Made by a program: the position numbers and the translations under genes. Positions 63,352-64,000 of a stretch of DNA of 64,000 bases are shown piece after piece (within the stretch, counting starts at the first letter, position 1; every line of letters starts with the position of its first letter). Under the pieces are notes generated by a model. It did not search any database. It worked only from the letters and a program-made list of their open reading frames with translations, and was not told the origin of the DNA. Source of the stretch: Roseiarcus sp963822215 (GTDB lineage Bacteria > Pseudomonadota > Alphaproteobacteria > Rhizobiales > Beijerinckiaceae); the NCBI GenBank assembly GCA_963822215.1, contig CAWGGX010000004.1, positions 62,001-126,000 of the forward strand. Direction: 5' to 3'.

Positions 63352-64000
63352 TCACGCCGCCTCGACCATCGGCGCCGGAGCGCGGATGAGGCAATCGAAG
63401 GCGGACAGGGCGGCCGTGGCGCCGGCGCCCATTGCGATCACGATCTGCTTGAACGGCGTGGTCGTCGCGTCGCCCGCGGCGAACACGCCATAGGCGGACG
63501 TCTCGCCACGCGCGTCGACCTCGATCTCGCCGCGACCCGTGAGCTTGACCGCCCCCTTGAGCCATTCGGTGTTCGGGACGAGTTCGATCTGGACGAAGAT
63601 CCCGTCGAGGTCGAGCCGGCGCGGCGCGCCGGTTGCGCGGTCCTTGTAGGCCAGCCCGACGACCTTCGTCCCATCGCCAAACACCTCGGTCGTTTGCGCC
63701 GACGTGACAACCGTGATGTTCGGCAGCGAGCGAAGCTTCGTCTGCAGCACTTCGTCGGCCCGCAGCCTTGGATCGAACTCGATCAGCGTCACGTGAGACG
63801 CGAGGCCGGCGAGGTCGATCGCCGCCTCGACCCCCGAATTGCCGCCGCCGATCACCGCAACGCGCTTGCCCTTGAACAGCGGCCCGTCGCAATGCGGGCA
63901 GTAAGCGACGCCGCGGTTGCGATACTCGGCCTCGCCCGGAACGTTCATCGACCGCCAGCGCGCGCCGGTCGACAGGATCACGGCGCGGGCTTTGAGCGTC
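63352..64000 (-). CDS. ahpF: Alkyl hydroperoxide reductase subunit F, partial (5' end outside window)
   Basis: The C-terminal about 216 residues of AhpF, the NADH-dependent flavoprotein that reduces AhpC. Visible are LKARAVILSTGARWR, the redox CPHC in GVAYCPHCDGPLFKGKRVAV, the NAD site GGGNSGVEAAIDLAG, and FAAGDATTTPFKQIVIAMG near the FAD. The N-terminus lies beyond position 64000, so a thioredoxin reductase is an alternative, but the sequence pattern favours AhpF. Confidence 0.85.
   Translation of the reverse strand, partial: TLKARAVILSTGARWRSMNVPGEAEYRNRGVAYCPHCDGPLFKGKRVAVIGGGNSGVEAAIDLAGLASHVTLIEFDPRLRADEVLQTKLRSLPNITVVTSAQTTEVFGDGTKVVGLAYKDRATGAPRRLDLDGIFVQIELVPNTEWLKGAVKLTGRGEIEVDARGETSAYGVFAAGDATTTPFKQIVIAMGAGATAALSAFDCLIRAPAPMVEAA

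Overview
The window is high-GC DNA from an alphaproteobacterium, most likely a member of the Hyphomicrobiales (Rhizobiales) in the wider Beijerinckiaceae/Methylocystaceae area. The evidence is the gene content and order: hisBHAF, ubiE-ubiB-coaBC-dut, HslV with a pro-segment, divL followed by a TsaE-kinase fusion and a MurU-type nucleotidyltransferase, rpsT, and a fused allantoinase/OHCU decarboxylase. The species cannot be named from sequence alone. There is one tRNA (Val, CAC), no rRNA and no CRISPR array.

Layout. 0-2.4 kb: a kinase-like gene downstream of a 189-residue protein with a Cys-rich tail (candidate RiPP pair), then a small protein. 2.5-8 kb: type II NADH dehydrogenase, an SDR, a divergent MarR/thioesterase pair around a palindrome, GYD and NTF2-like proteins, and an XRE/MmyB regulator. 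8-18.1 kb: core metabolism (histidine, ubiquinone, CoA, dUTPase, Rrf2-cysK, a DsbA-like protein, rpsT). 18.1-28.6 kb: a variable block with a three-gene membrane/ATPase cluster whose first gene is broken by an IS630 element and by an in-frame amber codon, then an enoyl-CoA hydratase and purine-degradation genes (allantoinase-OHCU decarboxylase, guanine deaminase). A 50-nt diverged direct repeat lies at both ends of this block. 28.9-35 kb: a DUF4239 membrane protein, a peroxiredoxin-like protein, a LysR regulator and a bufferin-type operon (bufA-bufB-bufC-DoxX) closed by a strong terminator. 35-39 kb: an MFS transporter between rhodanese copies (one fragment, one intact, one frameshifted), an AhpD-like protein and DUF2892. 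39-46.8 kb: a Spy/CpxP-like protein divergent from a two-component system, hslVU, a GcvR-like ACT protein, a MazE-like antitoxin with a dead MazF toxin, and trpS. 47-52 kb: divL (frameshifted), tsaE-amgK and murU. 52.4-57.1 kb: a decaying accessory zone behind tRNA-Val with small hypotheticals, a frameshifted IS110 transposase and an adenine methyltransferase gene split by a 264-bp IS1595-type miniature element with 8-bp target duplications. 57.3-64 kb: rimO, a Xi-class glutathione transferase, a cupin, a homocysteine S-methyltransferase family protein, an SDR with a duplicated 3' end, and a partial ahpF.

How the genes work together. Translational coupling (4-nt ATGA/GTGA overlaps) marks hisH-hisA-hisF, coaBC-dut, puuE/uraD-guaD, the ATPase cluster, bufC-doxX and the response regulator-kinase pair. 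AmgK- and MurU-like domains next to each other suggest MurNAc recycling. MarR/thioesterase and Rrf2/cysK each carry a well-formed palindrome suited to local control. Several reading frames are broken by one base (divL, a rhodanese, MazF, the IS110 transposase, two small genes). Some sit in G or C runs and could be sequence errors; others, such as the MazF copy that also lacks a start codon, look like real decay.
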